Origin: Amoebidium appalachense
Lineage: Eukaryota; Ichthyosporea
NCBI GenBank assembly: GCA_963693365.1
Contig: CAVNZM010000017.1
Span: 434,001 to 498,000 of the forward strand
DNA length: 64,000 bases
Reading direction: 5' to 3'
Shown piece by piece: positions 24,716-37,190 of the stretch; the first letter of the stretch is position 1; the number at the start of each line of letters is the position of its first letter. A program made the translations under genes and the position numbers. Under the pieces are notes generated by a model that saw only the letters and a list, made by a program, of their open reading frames with translations, had not been told where the DNA came from and did no database searches.

Positions 24716-24719
24716 GAGG

Positions 24720-24817
24720 ATGGGCTCTACTTATTATGCATACTCTTTATGTATGGCTTGCATTCTGCATCGTGTTATCCGTTTGTTCTTGTGTACTTCG
24801 TACTTTTTGACGCATTC

Positions 24818-24863
<46 letters not shown>

Positions 24864-25093
24864 ACAAAAAAAAAAAAAAAAAAAAACATAGGTAAATTTA
24901 TAAACCTCATCAAGCCCGGATCATCCACCATTCACGTACACGCACGTACACCGTCGCTCTTAAAATTTACGTAACTGGGATCTACACCAGGTATCCCCCC
25001 CCCCCCCCCCCCCCCCCCCCGGAGTCCCCTTCTCCCCACAAAAACACACACGCACACAGTACACACACACTGCAGTGTGCACAATGCGTGGGG

Positions 25094-25160
<67 letters not shown>

Positions 25161-25833
25161 TGTGCCGGTACGTACTAGCCTGAGTCAAAACAAATAGGGC
25201 AACGTGCACTAAGCCAGCACCGAATATATAATCTCCAACCCCCCCCCCCCCCCCCCCCCCCCCAACCCACCCACCCAAACAACAAACACACACACACACA
25301 CACCACCCACACGCCACCGCCACCGCCACTGCCCCTGCCGCCACAAAAAAAAAAAAAAAAAAAAAAATTAACCACGTCCACCACGGTGACCACATTGTTA
25401 GCCTTCACTACGTATACCGTCACGTTTGGGTGTACATGTACATATGCACTGAACCTTTTTCTCGTAAACATCTAGATAGATGTTTTTATTTATCTCAGAT
25501 TATTCCGTTCGAACTTAGAAGACTGGTGTTTTTCGATAATCCTGATATTACTTCTATTGACTATATGTTAAATCACCGTATGTTTAACGAGTTTTCTCGA
25601 TATATGATTATCTTATAATTAGTCGTTATCTCCTCCGTATCCGAGAGTAAGGCTTTTTGTATTTTCTTTTCTGAGATATCAGTCACATCTCGATTGCGTC
25701 TCCTTTGATAAGCTTCTCAATAATGTCCATATGCATAGTATAAAAAAATATCCACACACATGTCTAGTAGCTCCTGAAAATTTTCATACTAGCCTATGCA
25801 TAGGCATTTGATACCCAGGCAGTGAACAGAGCC

Positions 25834-25870
<37 letters not shown>

Positions 25871-26074
25871 ACGTGCGTGTTTGTGTGCGTGCGTGCGTGT
25901 GTGCGTGCGTGTGTGTGTGTGCGTGTGTGTGTGTGTGTGTTGGTGCCAGGGGGGGGGGGGGGGGGGGGGGGGGCTGCTGGGGAGCTCGAAGGTTGACTGA
26001 ATTTGGCATGCACATACATATTTAACCATAAAACGGGTTTGCGTAACTGTGACCCATGGGATGTACACCCGATA

Positions 26075-26107
<33 letters not shown>

Positions 26108-26640
26108 TTGCAAACCACCACCACCAAAACAAACAAAGGAAACACACACACACAAACACACACACACACAAAAAAACACGGAGCTCCCTTGAGGCCCTAA
26201 ATGCATGCACACATGCAGTGACGAAACAATGAACACCAATATCATGACCATTGCTGCCGGTGTTTTAATTACATGCACATGTATATATAATAGTAAATCT
26301 GAGCAGAATTAACATAAAAAACCTGTTTCTTGCTTATACGAACATTTCGTGGGCAAGCGCAACACCCACCCACTGTTTTCTACCTTTCCTCTCGTTCATT
26401 GGCACACCATCACTCTACCCTACATACATAACAGCACATCGTTTACAACAGTGAGACTTCAAACTCTTGCATTCATACATCGAATTTTCTTTTCTAAAAG
26501 TAGATACTTGTACCTCATTTCTCCACTGACATTCATTTGTTGTATCAACGTCCACTGGCAAAATTGAAACCGAACAATTAATCCTGATATTTTGACCTAC
26601 ATTCCATACATTTAAAAGAGAATTAAAGGACTAAACTACC
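24720..26640. other. Low-complexity region 3' of rabenosyn locus 1, no gene
   Basis: Poly-C/poly-A tracts (about 24822-24886, 24996-25020, 25241-25263, 26078-26107), (GT)n at 25096-25157 and impure (GT)n at 25840-25940. Open frames here are repeat translations. Nothing else was recognised. Confidence 0.65.
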
Positions 26641-26677
26641 ATCTGGCAATCCCACACTGTAAACCTTAATAACTCAC

Positions 26678-26688
26678 TTTATTTTATT
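26678..26688 (-). promoter_or_regulatory. Candidate polyadenylation signals of rabenosyn locus 1
   Basis: Two overlapping AATAAA hexamers on the minus strand (tttatt at 26678 and 26683), 20-30 bp beyond the stop codon at 26708-26710. Short spacing is plausible for a compact 3' UTR. Confidence 0.5.
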
Positions 26689-26707
26689 TTTTAATAGGTA
26701 AAAACCA

Positions 26708-26809
26708 CTATCTACGCAAGTCCACCCCCAGACTCTCTAATGCACTGTTTAGATCCATCAGGGCTGCCTCCAGAGACATTATCTCCTCTTGGTTGCCTTT
26801 CCTTCGTGC
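26708..26809 (-). CDS. RBSN: Terminal exon of rabenosyn locus 1 (Rab-binding hairpin)
   Basis: 33 codons plus stop: ARRKGNQEEIMSLEAALMDL and then NSALESLGVDLRR. With the preceding exon (MSESQRAEAIAIHVDQRDYV...) it forms the short antiparallel helical Rab-binding domain that ends rabenosyn-type proteins. Phase 0 join. Confidence 0.85.
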   Translation of the reverse strand, partial: ARRKGNQEEIMSLEAALMDLNSALESLGVDLRR

Positions 26810-26855
26810 CTGTGCAGTAGGCCAAAACATGTCAGCACACACAGGAGGTAACTTT

Positions 26856-26890
<35 letters not shown>

Positions 26891-27040
26891 CCGAAAAAAA
26901 TAAATAAAAATAAAAACCCAAACCCATGCATGCACGCACGCACACACACACGCACAGACGCGTGCGCACACGCACACGCACACACAATGTACACACAAAC
27001 ACTAACACAAACTGTTCACTACGAGAACAAGAAAGGGAAG

Positions 27041-27073
<33 letters not shown>

Positions 27074-27286
27074 TCCCCCCTTTCCCCGCGTCCCCGTGAT
27101 TTTGTTTTCAAGCACACACACCCAAACCCAAAACGCTCCCAATAAAAAATCGAAAAAGACCCCTCCCCCGCCCTCCCCCTCCCCCCTTCCCGTCCGCCCA
27201 TCCATTTGCGCGCATACATTTTCCCAAACCCCATATACCTTCACATCCACACACACAAACACACAGAAACAATCGCCTACCCCCCC

Positions 27287-27349
<63 letters not shown>

Positions 27350-27856
27350 AGAAAAACATCTGCACACAACCACAAAAGAAAACAGGCCACACATTATTTC
27401 CAGAAAGACAACAATGCACTCTCCTGGTACCAGAAACAAAATTCTTCTCTTTTCTGAATGAATAAGTAAAGTCACAGGGTATAAGGTGTCTATTTTTAGC
27501 CCAAGGTACCCAAAATAGCACACTCACCTCTCTGAGGGTGCGGACCACATAGTCCCTCTGGTCCACGTGGATGGCTATTGCTTCGGCCCTTTGTGACTCA
27601 CTCATCTGCCAGCCCGAAAAAAATGGTGTCATTGGTCATATTCACCCCAGTTAGATTTGTGATTTTAACCCCTGCCCCCTCCCCCTTAGTTCTCTCCCCG
27701 CTCCCCCCCCCCCCCCCTTTCAACCTGCAGTGCAAAGTGTGTGCGAGCTTGTGCTAGATTTGTACGCGTGCGTGCATGCGTGTGCACGTACACCGCATAC
27801 GTGCGCACGTACACCGCATACGTGCGCGTGCACGTGTATGTGCGTGCGTGCGTGTT

Positions 27857-27901
<45 letters not shown>

Positions 27902-29359
27902 TCGTGCGCGCACATATGTTTGCATGTGTGTTCGTGCTTTGAGCTCAGGTGGATTTCTGTGTTTGTTTGTGTGTGTGTGTGTGCGCGCGCGTGTGGGCGT
28001 GCGCATGTGCATGTGCCTGTGGGCGTGTGTGCACTTGCACACATCCCCTAGCGCCACACCATCGCACCAACCCAACAGCAACCAACAAGGCCACTCACCT
28101 TTGGGAATTTGATTTGTTTTTGTGCCGGTGCTTTGTTTGTCTTGCTGACTTTCTTTTGGGCCTTTGGTGAGGGGGGGCTTGGCTGAAGAGGCAAAGCCTG
28201 TAGTTTCACCATGCGCTCCTGTGCCACCAAAAAAACACGTGGTTACACGTGGCTAAGTGGTGCTATAAATAGAATGAGAAAGCACGGTGTTGCCATTAAT
28301 GGAATGAGAAAGAATAGCATTGCAGCGAATAGGTGGAAAGACAGAAGGGTTCCAAAAAGGGCCCTTAGCTTCTCTGGTGTTATGGATTGGTTGCTAATGA
28401 TTGGTTAGAGCAACGCCTTTCTTCCATATTAGGTTAAATTATGACATCATGAGACTGAGCAAATGGAAATGGGCGTGCCAGTCATCCGTCGATGTCGTAG
28501 GAAGCCAAGCTATCCATTCAGCTATGTGCGCCAAGTTATGCGCTTGGAGATAATCTGTCTCCAACCACAACACAATTACCTATATCACATCTCAAGCCAG
28601 TGAAGAGGGGGAGAAGGAGCATAAAATATACCTGCATATACTGCATCGCACTGCGTCGAATGTTGATCTGCACTGCCTGGCTCTGTGGGTGTGTCGTTGG
28701 CTGCAGGGAGATAAAAGGGTGTTAACAGATGAACACTCCATTAGTCCATACAAACACATGCATACACTTACTCTATTTTTGGGACAATGAACAGCAGGGG
28801 CAGGATCAAGACCAACGTCGACATCTATTCCTACCATGTATTCACTGTCAGAAAAGTGATGTCATACTTGATAAAAGCTAGCCGGCCATTGAGCCAATAT
28901 CATGTTTGAGGTTCACCTATGCAAACAATCATATACTTAGGGGCTTTTTATTCTTAAGTCGAGGTAAGGCCACGACCGTGGAAAAGGGACTTGAGAGCCC
29001 CCAAAAATACAGGATGTAGCCAAAAATAGCAAGCTATAGCTAAGAATAGAATTTTGAAAGCATGCCGTGGGTGGGGTGGCTCACCTGGCGCGGATTCTTC
29101 ATGTTTGGAACTACACCGTCAGGCAGAGGCAACCCCACGATTTTCTGGCTATGGCACGTGTCCGCGTTTGCATCGCGACTACAGATTCTTCTAGCATAAT
29201 TTGGTTACAAACCCAGGTTAAAAGATTGCGGTTGATTTAGCGGTTTCTGTAACACACAACCCCTCGAGGCTAAACACAACACCATACATGACACCTGTCA
29301 CCCCAGATGAACACCGTCAATATAGGAACATAATTGATCCACCCACCTAAAACACCTTT

Positions 29360-29370
29360 TGTATTTGGTT

Positions 29371-29440
<70 letters not shown>

Positions 29441-29665
29441 CGCACATGTGCGCACATGAGCGTGTGCGAGTGTGCGTCCATTCCCCCTCCTTTCACTCTC
29501 TCTCCCCCTCCCTCCCTCCCTCCCTCCCTCTCCCTCCCTCCCTCTCCCTCTCTCCCTCTCTCTCCCTCTCTCTCTCTCTCTCTCCCCCCTCCGCTCTCTG
29601 TCTCTCTCTTCTTCCCTCCCTCCCTCCCTCCCTCCCTCTCTCTGTGTGTGTGTGTGCGCGCGCCA
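29360..29665. repeat. (GT)n and (CT)n compound microsatellite
   Basis: Pure (GT)n about 29371-29431, then CCCT/CTCT polypyrimidine to about 29640 and GT again. It lies in the intron between rabenosyn exons 29860-29946 and 28772-28844. Confidence 0.9.
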
Positions 29666-30068
29666 GCGCCTGCCCATGGGTGTACTGGAGGAAGGGGGGG
29701 GGGGGGGGGGAGGGGGGGTGCGGGGAAGGGGGGTGGCAGGGCACGTCATGTTTCCCCACAACAACCACGTTACAGGCATTATAGATGATATGGAGGTTGA
29801 CAAATGCCTGCACACACATGCAACCAGACACCCATGCCAACCACCCAACCCCCACACACCTGATCAGATCGCATACTTCCAGCATTTTCTTCAAATCCCC
29901 CTTCAGCTCCTTGGCTCTGCGCACATCCTCAGCTGTTACCTTGCGCCTAGAATGGTGGGGATGTGAGCTACCACCCAAATTGTATACTACTACTGGTGCG
30001 AGGGGCACACCCCATATTGCATGGTTTGGGGTTGTGAGCTAATAGTACTGATGGCTTTGGTTGGCCCA

Positions 30069-30345
<277 letters not shown>

Positions 30346-31579
30346 ACCCACCCACCCACCTAGTGTAGAGTAAGAGTAAAGGGGGCGCCTCCCCAGAGAT
30401 GAGAAAAGAAATCTGGGCTAGCGCCCGAGAGACTCACACGCACAGGGGATAGTGGAAGGCACGAAAGAGGTAGCAAAAAACGGTGAAGGACAAAAGCAAC
30501 CCACCTTGCTATCAACTCTGTGGTTTCGGGCATAAGACTCTCCACTGCTTCACGCTGCTCAATTAGTTTCTGCAATTAGGATGACGTCAGCATTCACCAG
30601 GTAACGGCTTAGATGAAAGACCATATAATATGTATATGACAAATTTACCAAACATCAATTATATGTCATATGAACGCATACCGTTTATGTTTGTCATATC
30701 ATTATGGCCTATTTGGCGTATGATGTATTATGGCACACATGTCTATATGAACACCAATTATGTCATACGATTACAGCCTTTATGCCACAGCAAACCCATT
30801 ATCCTATCGTGATTATCAATAGTTGTTTTTAAGAGCCACCTTGGAATGTGCCTTCAGAACTATACAGACCCACCATCCAATCACATTCACCCCTACCTGG
30901 TACAACTGTGCCACAACGGATTTGTCCAATCCTCGTGCTGCAAGTACTTCCCGCCTGTGTCCCCCCCAAAAAATTTCAGATAAAGGGGGTTTCATTAGGG
31001 ATCCGGGTCGGGTCGGACCCGAAAGAGATTCATGCATGATATAAATAGGACGTCGATAATACGTTCATATTGGTGTCAGTGCAAAACGTCACCACCCATC
31101 CATTCTAATAACGCAGCCGGTGTTCCCGTGTGCAATGCCTAATGCTACCTCTATCCCACATACGGCAATTTCCTTTTTTGGTACATCCCCCCATTGCAGT
31201 TATACAATCAAAGAATTCCAACACAGGTGTTAGTTGCCCTTGCAATTAACCTCATCTTACACTCACCAATTACATCATTTCCCTTCGAAATAGCATGTTT
31301 ATATACCCACCACCCACACCACCACATGCAAGGGTATCAGGTACCGTACCTCTACATCAGGTGTCTGCAGCTAGTGCACGTGCGCAGCTGATATCCCCAC
31401 AGCCCACCCAGCGCCCCCTGCCCGCTGCCTGCACCAAGCAGCTGGCCCACCTGGTCTGCATAGATGATTGGTCAGTGTGTGTTATCGGTGCATTTTATTG
31501 GTTTAATGTCATGTGCATGTGTGATTGGTCAGGTATCTGCTATTCTAATTGGTCTCATGGTAACTGATTAAACCAACCT

Positions 31580-31834
31580 CCGTATCTACCATTTTAGCGT
31601 CTGGGCGGCGAGCATCCATGAACCACATTTATCAGATGGCTCTGACCAATCAGTAGACGTCATCAAACTGTGATAAATACCGACATAGGCCTATGTCGAT
31701 ATCGGACAAAGCCTGCCCTCACCCTCGCTATTTCCGCGCCATTTCTTGGGCACATAAACGGCTCCGTGATAATTGTTAACAAAATGACGTCACCAATGTG
31801 GCTCACCCCCCACACGCTAAAATGGTAGATACGG
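31580..31834. mobile_element. MITE in a rabenosyn intron (locus 1 copy)
   Basis: About 255 bp with terminal inverted repeats CCGTATCTACCATTTTAGCG / CGCTAAAATGGTAGATACGG and ACCT flanking both ends (31576-31579, 31835-31838), a 4-bp target duplication. The same insertion is present in locus 2, so it predates the duplication. No coding capacity. Confidence 0.8.
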
Positions 31835-32092
31835 ACCTTGCTTTAAACGGTATCTACACGCGTGATTGGTCAACAATCGGCACATCTGATTGGTCACCAT
31901 GATATCTGCACACATTGTATATTCATTGCAGACAGCTTCAAAATGCAAACATGCAAATCGCAGGGAATCCCATTCCAACGGTCGATATGTTAAAACGTGC
32001 ACACACACGACAAAAAAAATGCACCCAATCTTAGCCCCCCCCCCCCCCCCCCCCCCCCACACACCCGGGACGCACACGCACACGCGCACGCG

Positions 32093-32170
<78 letters not shown>

Positions 32171-32227
32171 ACCAATTCACATTACCCCCCCCCCCCCAAC
32201 ACACACACACATATGCAGTGCACTCAC

Positions 32228-32338
32228 TGAGATAAGACAGGGGCAGCATCTCCGAGCACCCATAGTCACACACCACCCGCCCACATAATCGGCAGTGGTA
32301 CGCAGACGGCTGAAAAGTCGCAGTTGGCGCTGGCACAC
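32228..32338 (-). pseudogene. RBSN: FYVE-finger exon of rabenosyn locus 1, frameshifted
   Basis: Acceptor TTGCAG, donor GTGAGTG. Relative to 61086-61160 it carries GT inserted before ACCACTGCC, so the reading passes from FSRL into RTTADYVGGW instead of HHCRLCG. Otherwise near-identical, and it preserves the uninterrupted site where locus 2 has an LTR. Confidence 0.85.
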
Positions 32339-32429
32339 CTGCAAGAAAAAAAACAGTGTGTGAGAGATGTGAACTAGGCGCCTGAAACTAGGCATTGGCT
32401 TCATGTGTCGCAAATTCCTGAACTTGTAT

Positions 32430-32458
32430 TTCTTTACTTTCTTGCCCCCCCCCCCCCT

Positions 32459-32490
<32 letters not shown>

Positions 32491-32780
32491 CCCCCTCCCC
32501 CCCCTCCTTTGCGGTGTCTCCTCTTTGTTCCCTCACACACACACATACGACAGAACAGGTGGACGGGACAAAGGGTGTTGAGTGTCTGGGCCCAAACGAA
32601 GGTGAGGGGGGAGGCAAGGATGACATGCAGTCCAAACCCATGAAAACGGTCAACACAACTGCCCCCCCCCCCCCCCCCCCCCCCCTCCCTCCCTCTCCCC
32701 TCCCCCCACCCTCCTTCCCCCTCCCCCCCCCCCCTCCCCCCCCCCCCTCCCCCCCCCCCCCCCCAAAAAAAAAAGGAAAA
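32430..32780. repeat. Poly-C rich block upstream of the locus 1 FYVE exon
   Basis: Several long C tracts ending in A/AAG repeats. The piece 32340-32550 is shared, inverted, with about 60900-61085. Confidence 0.8.
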
Positions 32781-32877
32781 AAAAAAAGAAGAAGAAGAAG
32801 AAGAAGGAACTACTTTGAACTTTATCTCTGCAAAATGGGACGACGAGGGTGTGTGGGTGTGTACGTGTGTGTGTCGT

Positions 32878-32908
<31 letters not shown>

Positions 32909-32939
32909 GGGGGTACTAACTGTGCAGGCTGAGGCTTTT

Positions 32940-33170
32940 GATGCATCTTGCCATGGGACTACCTGTTGCTCTGTGGGATAGTCATAATTGGGACATGTAT
33001 TGGGATATGATCAGTTGGATATATGTTGGGATGAATATTAGTTGGATTTACTTTGAGATAACACCATCAATTGGATAAACATTGGGATAGTTATTAGTTG
33101 GCAATACCTTAGAAAAGCCATAAGTTGGATAATCTTAGAAAGCCGTCAGCTGGATATACATTAAGATAGC
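32940..33170. repeat. Degenerate ~30-bp repeats containing AGTTGGATA
   Basis: The phrases cagttggatat, tagttggattt, caattggataaac, aagttggataat and cagctggatat recur at roughly 30-45 bp spacing. The Copia element has inserted into this array, and a further diverged unit continues on its right side (39940-39960). Confidence 0.6.
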
Positions 33171-33176
33171 CTTATT

Positions 33177-34108
33177 TGTTAAATTGTATAAGTATTTGGG
33201 ATGTAAGCAGAGACACAGTGGTGCAGTGTGAAAACACCACAGACACACAACAACAAAACACGGAAGGATCGGAGAAGTGTACACAACAGACATCAATGTT
33301 TAGACACGACTGAACTCAATTTATTTTGATCGCTAATAAATACCTGAAATTCCCTTAAGTTAAATCCATACATGATTTCCGACCAGTCGGAAATCAGATC
33401 TATGTCTAAAATAACCAATCACAATTAACTGATTATTTCCCGGATAGATCCGGAGACACAGGAACGCACACCATAGGTCACAGCTATAAGAAAGAAAAGA
33501 GGTGAAGAGTAACGAGGAAAGAGGTGATGTTTCTAACCTATCATCGGCTACAAAGACTCAGACATTTTCTGACTAAGTCCACTGATTGGATATAGTACGG
33601 CAACACACAAAACAAAAGTGGTTGACTAAGCTATGAATCATACCTGACAAGCTAAAGTGTAACCTAAGTGTTTTTCTACCAATCAAAACATAACGAGTAA
33701 TATAAATCTACTCAACGTATATTAGTGAGAGAGAAATATAATTATGTGAAAGGAAACAAGAGAAGAAAGAAAGAGAAAAGAAAGAAGAAGAAAGAGGAAA
33801 AAGAAAAGAAAGCAGGACAGAAAACACGAACAGCAAAACACAGTTATAACCGAAGATATTCATGTACACATAACATGTACACGTTTCTCCCTCACTGGGT
33901 AGACTCGTGTACCTATAATCAGTTGCTGTAATCGATATCTAAACACACGAATATAGCCGACACAACACGATTACAAGTACTCAAATACACTGGAGATCGA
34001 TGTCATAATTTACGTACAAGGAGCACATCTTTTTCATTAAGTAAATGAATGAAAACATAACACGAACTGAGAAGATCTTACAATATGTAAATACTACGTA
34101 TTATAACA
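33177..34108 (-). repeat. 3' LTR of the Copia element
   Basis: Near-identical to 38999-39934. Adjacent to the TTATT target duplication and the polypurine tract. Confidence 0.95.
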
Positions 34109-34522
34109 TCCCCACTTAAGACTTTGAAGTTTGTGTTATCATATCCCCACTGAACTAGTGAAATCTCCCCACTTGAGAACAGAAACGGAAAAAAAAAATT
34201 AAAGTTTGGACTTTTCCGGGGGGGGGGGGGGGGGGGGAGAAGGGGGGGGGAAGGGGGGGGGAGGGGGGGAAGGGGGGGGGGGAAGGGGGGGGGGAGGGGG
34301 GGAAGGAACCGGGGCAAAAAACAACAAATATATATAACGTGTATAGTCGGGGTTTGTTTAACTGGGTTTTAAACCAGTGAAAGATAGAGTAGAGTGATGG
34401 TACAGGTCAAACCTTATATATAAACCCTAAGTGGGCATACCCACAAAGGCAATACATATGAAATAATGATGATGATAAAGTAAGTAGTAAACATGAGAAA
34501 ATCACTCTTGAAGTAGGTCGGG

Positions 34523-37190
34523 TCAATCCACAATATCCGGTAAACAAAGTCGAGCACGATGGTGGACATGACTCGGGCCGGGGAGGGGTTTGGTGAGGAT
34601 GTCAGCTAAGTTGTGGGCTGACTCAACGTAGTGGACAACCACGTCCCCACTGGCAATGTAGTCCTTGGTGTTGTGATACCGGACGGCAATGTGTTTGGTA
34701 CGGTGCTTGATGCCGGTGGAGTTGACGATGGCAATGGTCGACTGGTTGTCACAGTACACCGGAGTCGGAGCAAGCATGGGACAGCCGAGTTCCTTGAAGA
34801 GGTCACGGACCCAAGCAACTTCTTGGGTGCCAGCATTGAGAGCAATCAGCTCAGCTTCAGTGGTGCTGGTGGCCGTGATGGGCTGGAGCTTGGAGTACCA
34901 GATGATGGGCATACCAGCAAACACGATAATGTAGCCGGTGGTAGACTTCTTGCTGTCGGCACAACCAGCAAAGTCAGCATCCGTGTAGCATTCGAGTATG
35001 GGGGACTGGGTGGCCGAGTACTTGTAGTCAATGCCAAGGTCAATGGTGCCGAGCAGGTACCGGGCCACACGACGGAGAAGGTCCCAGTGAGTCTTGCCGG
35101 GGTTGGTGCTGAACCGACCAAGGAAGCCGATGGCATAGGCAATGTCGGGACGTGTGCACCGTGCCACCCAGAGGAGACGGCCGAGTAACTCACGGTAGGG
35201 TACGGTGAACGGTTGGGGGGGGCAATCAGCCAGGGAGACGGTGGTGCCTGCAGGGATGGGGGTAGACTTGGACTTGGCATCGGTGAGGTTGAAGTCGTGG
35301 ATGATATCCATGATGTAAGACCTCTGGTGCATGTGGAGGTGATGGGGATCAGAGTGATTAAAATCAACACCGAGCATACGGTCAAATGGACTCATACGAC
35401 AGCTGGCCATCTTGCTGATGTGGGCAGCCAGGTCACTGGCAGCAGTAGAACCCCGGGTGTTGGTGATGGTGGAGTCGTCGACGTAGTTACCAGCCCGAAC
35501 CACATCGTTGTTGGGGAAGAACCGGAGGTAGATGCACGGGTCGGTCTTAGTACGGGTCAGGCCATGGGCAAGAAGAATGCCGTCGAGGAAGTCGTACCAA
35601 GCCTTGGAGGCTTGCTTGAGGCCGTACAGGGCTTTCTTGAGTCTCCAGACCTTGCCAAGTGTGGCCATGGTGATGAATCCCGGGGGTTGTTTCATGTAGA
35701 TGGTCTCGGTGAGTGGGCTGTTGAGAAAGGCCGTAGACACGTCGAGTTGATGGATGTCATGACCTTCAACAACGGCCAGAGCTAGGATGGCACGGAGAGC
35801 AGCCGGACGGATGACAGGGCTCTCAATCAACTCATAGTCAACACCGTATTGCTGACTGAAACCTTGAGCAACACCACGTGCCTTGATCTTGGTGTCACCA
35901 GCCGAGTTGAGAGTTTTCTCGGAGACAATCCACTTGAAGCCGACGATGTTAGCACCAGGGGGAGGGTCAACAAGTTCAAAGATGTCTTTGTCGACGAAGG
36001 CTTGATATTCAGCAGTCAGGGCTGACTTGACCTGGTCACCATTGGGTCCGGAACACAGTTGACGGACAAGTTTGGGTAGTTGGTCGATGTTGATGGGGGG
36101 GCCGGGGGGGACTGGGAGGGTGGTGGTGGCTTGAAGTCCAACCTTGCCCTGTAGACGGGCAGAACGACGGGGTGCAGGAACCGGGGTAGGTGGAGACGGT
36201 GGGGGGGGGAACTTGGAAGTTCGGAAGTGCAGGGGGGGCAACCTCCGGGCTGGACGGGGCCGAGTGGAAGTTGTCGGGGGAGCCGGGTCGGATGGGTGTG
36301 ACGTTGCCAGGGGCAGGATGAGGGTCGGCAGGCTGGACGGGCACGGGGGCAGGGGGGCCGGTGGGGGGGGGGGTGTCGGGGGAACTACAATGGCAGGAGG
36401 GGGGCCAGAGTACACCAGACAAACATCATCTTCAGTGTCAACTGTGGGGGGTGGGGTGGTCGAGGTAGCAGTGGTGTCGGGGGTCGGAAATGTTGATGGA
36501 ATGTCGGACGGGAGATAAGCTGATTCGTCGAAAATCACATCACGGAAGAGGCCGACACGATGGGTGGTGGGATTGAAGATCCGGTGGCAGTGTGATTGAA
36601 GATCATAGCCGATATACATGCCGAGTTTGACGGTGGGGGCCAGCTTGTTCCGTTTAGAAGCTGGCACGTGAGTGTAGGCAGGGCAACCGAACACTTTGAG
36701 CTCGGAGATGTCGGGCTTGACACCGTAGAAAACCTCGAATGGTGTACGACCATTGGCAGTCGTGGACGGGGTGACGTTGATGATGTAGGCGGCATGTTGG
36801 AGGGCCTCAGCCCACAGTTTGGGGGACAGAGACTGATCTTGGACTTGATGGAGGAGGCAACGGACAATCTCTTGGAGGAACCGCATACGACGTTCAACAT
36901 AGCCGTTCAGTTGAGGGCAGTCCACCGGAGCATAGCTGGCCTTGATGCCCTGGGAGAGGCAAAAAGCACGGGTAGCCTTGGAGGTGAACTCAGAGCCGGA
37001 GTCGAAGTGGTAAATACCAACTTTGGAGGGGGCATGGGTGGCAACGAGGTTGGTGTGAGCTGTGAGAATGTCCAGGGTGGTGGTACGGTCGGCCATCGGG
37101 TAGATCTTGACGAGGCCAGAGGCACGGCAGACAGTAACGAGAGCAACCTTGGAACCTCCGTACGATGTTGTGGTAGGCTCAAAAAAAATC
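34523..37190 (-). CDS. Copia integrase-RT-RNase H ORF
   Basis: Continues from the T8 run in the next frame (FFEPTTTSYGGSK). Integrase core with HFDSGSEF and the downstream Glu in GYVERRMRFL. Then a Pro-rich linker, RT (LDVSTAFLNSPL, MKQPPGF, catalytic NYVDDS near 35470-35490) and RNase H (CYTDADFAGC, TEAELIAL, DNQSTIAI), ending LPDIVD. No internal stop. The frame also opens upstream to 37327, but that part overlaps the pre-integrase domain out of frame. Confidence 0.92.

Larger units (their letters stand above)
15800..24716 (+). mobile_element. DIRS-order retrotransposon with split direct repeats (Ngaro/PAT-like)
   Basis: Order: A1 (15800-16116), gag (16150-17319), RT-RNaseH (21324-22983), tyrosine recombinase (23043-24074), B1 (24102-24155), A2 (24191-24528), B2 (24662-24715). 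A1 and A2 are near-identical, except that A2 has 18 extra bases (tttttagcagatcagcag). B1 and B2 match over about 54 bp. The A1-body-B1-A2-B2 arrangement is the split direct repeat layout known from Ngaro/PAT elements, which integrate with a tyrosine recombinase instead of a DDE integrase. No methyltransferase domain was seen. The element is interrupted by a nested LTR element at 17718-21268, and its RT frame is shifted near 21830. Confidence 0.88.

Noticed and set aside
33725-33931. 68-codon Lys/Arg/Glu-rich ORF present twice (also 39551-39757)
   Set aside because: Lies entirely in the Copia LTRs, on the strand opposite to the element's genes; a purine-rich tract, not a gene.
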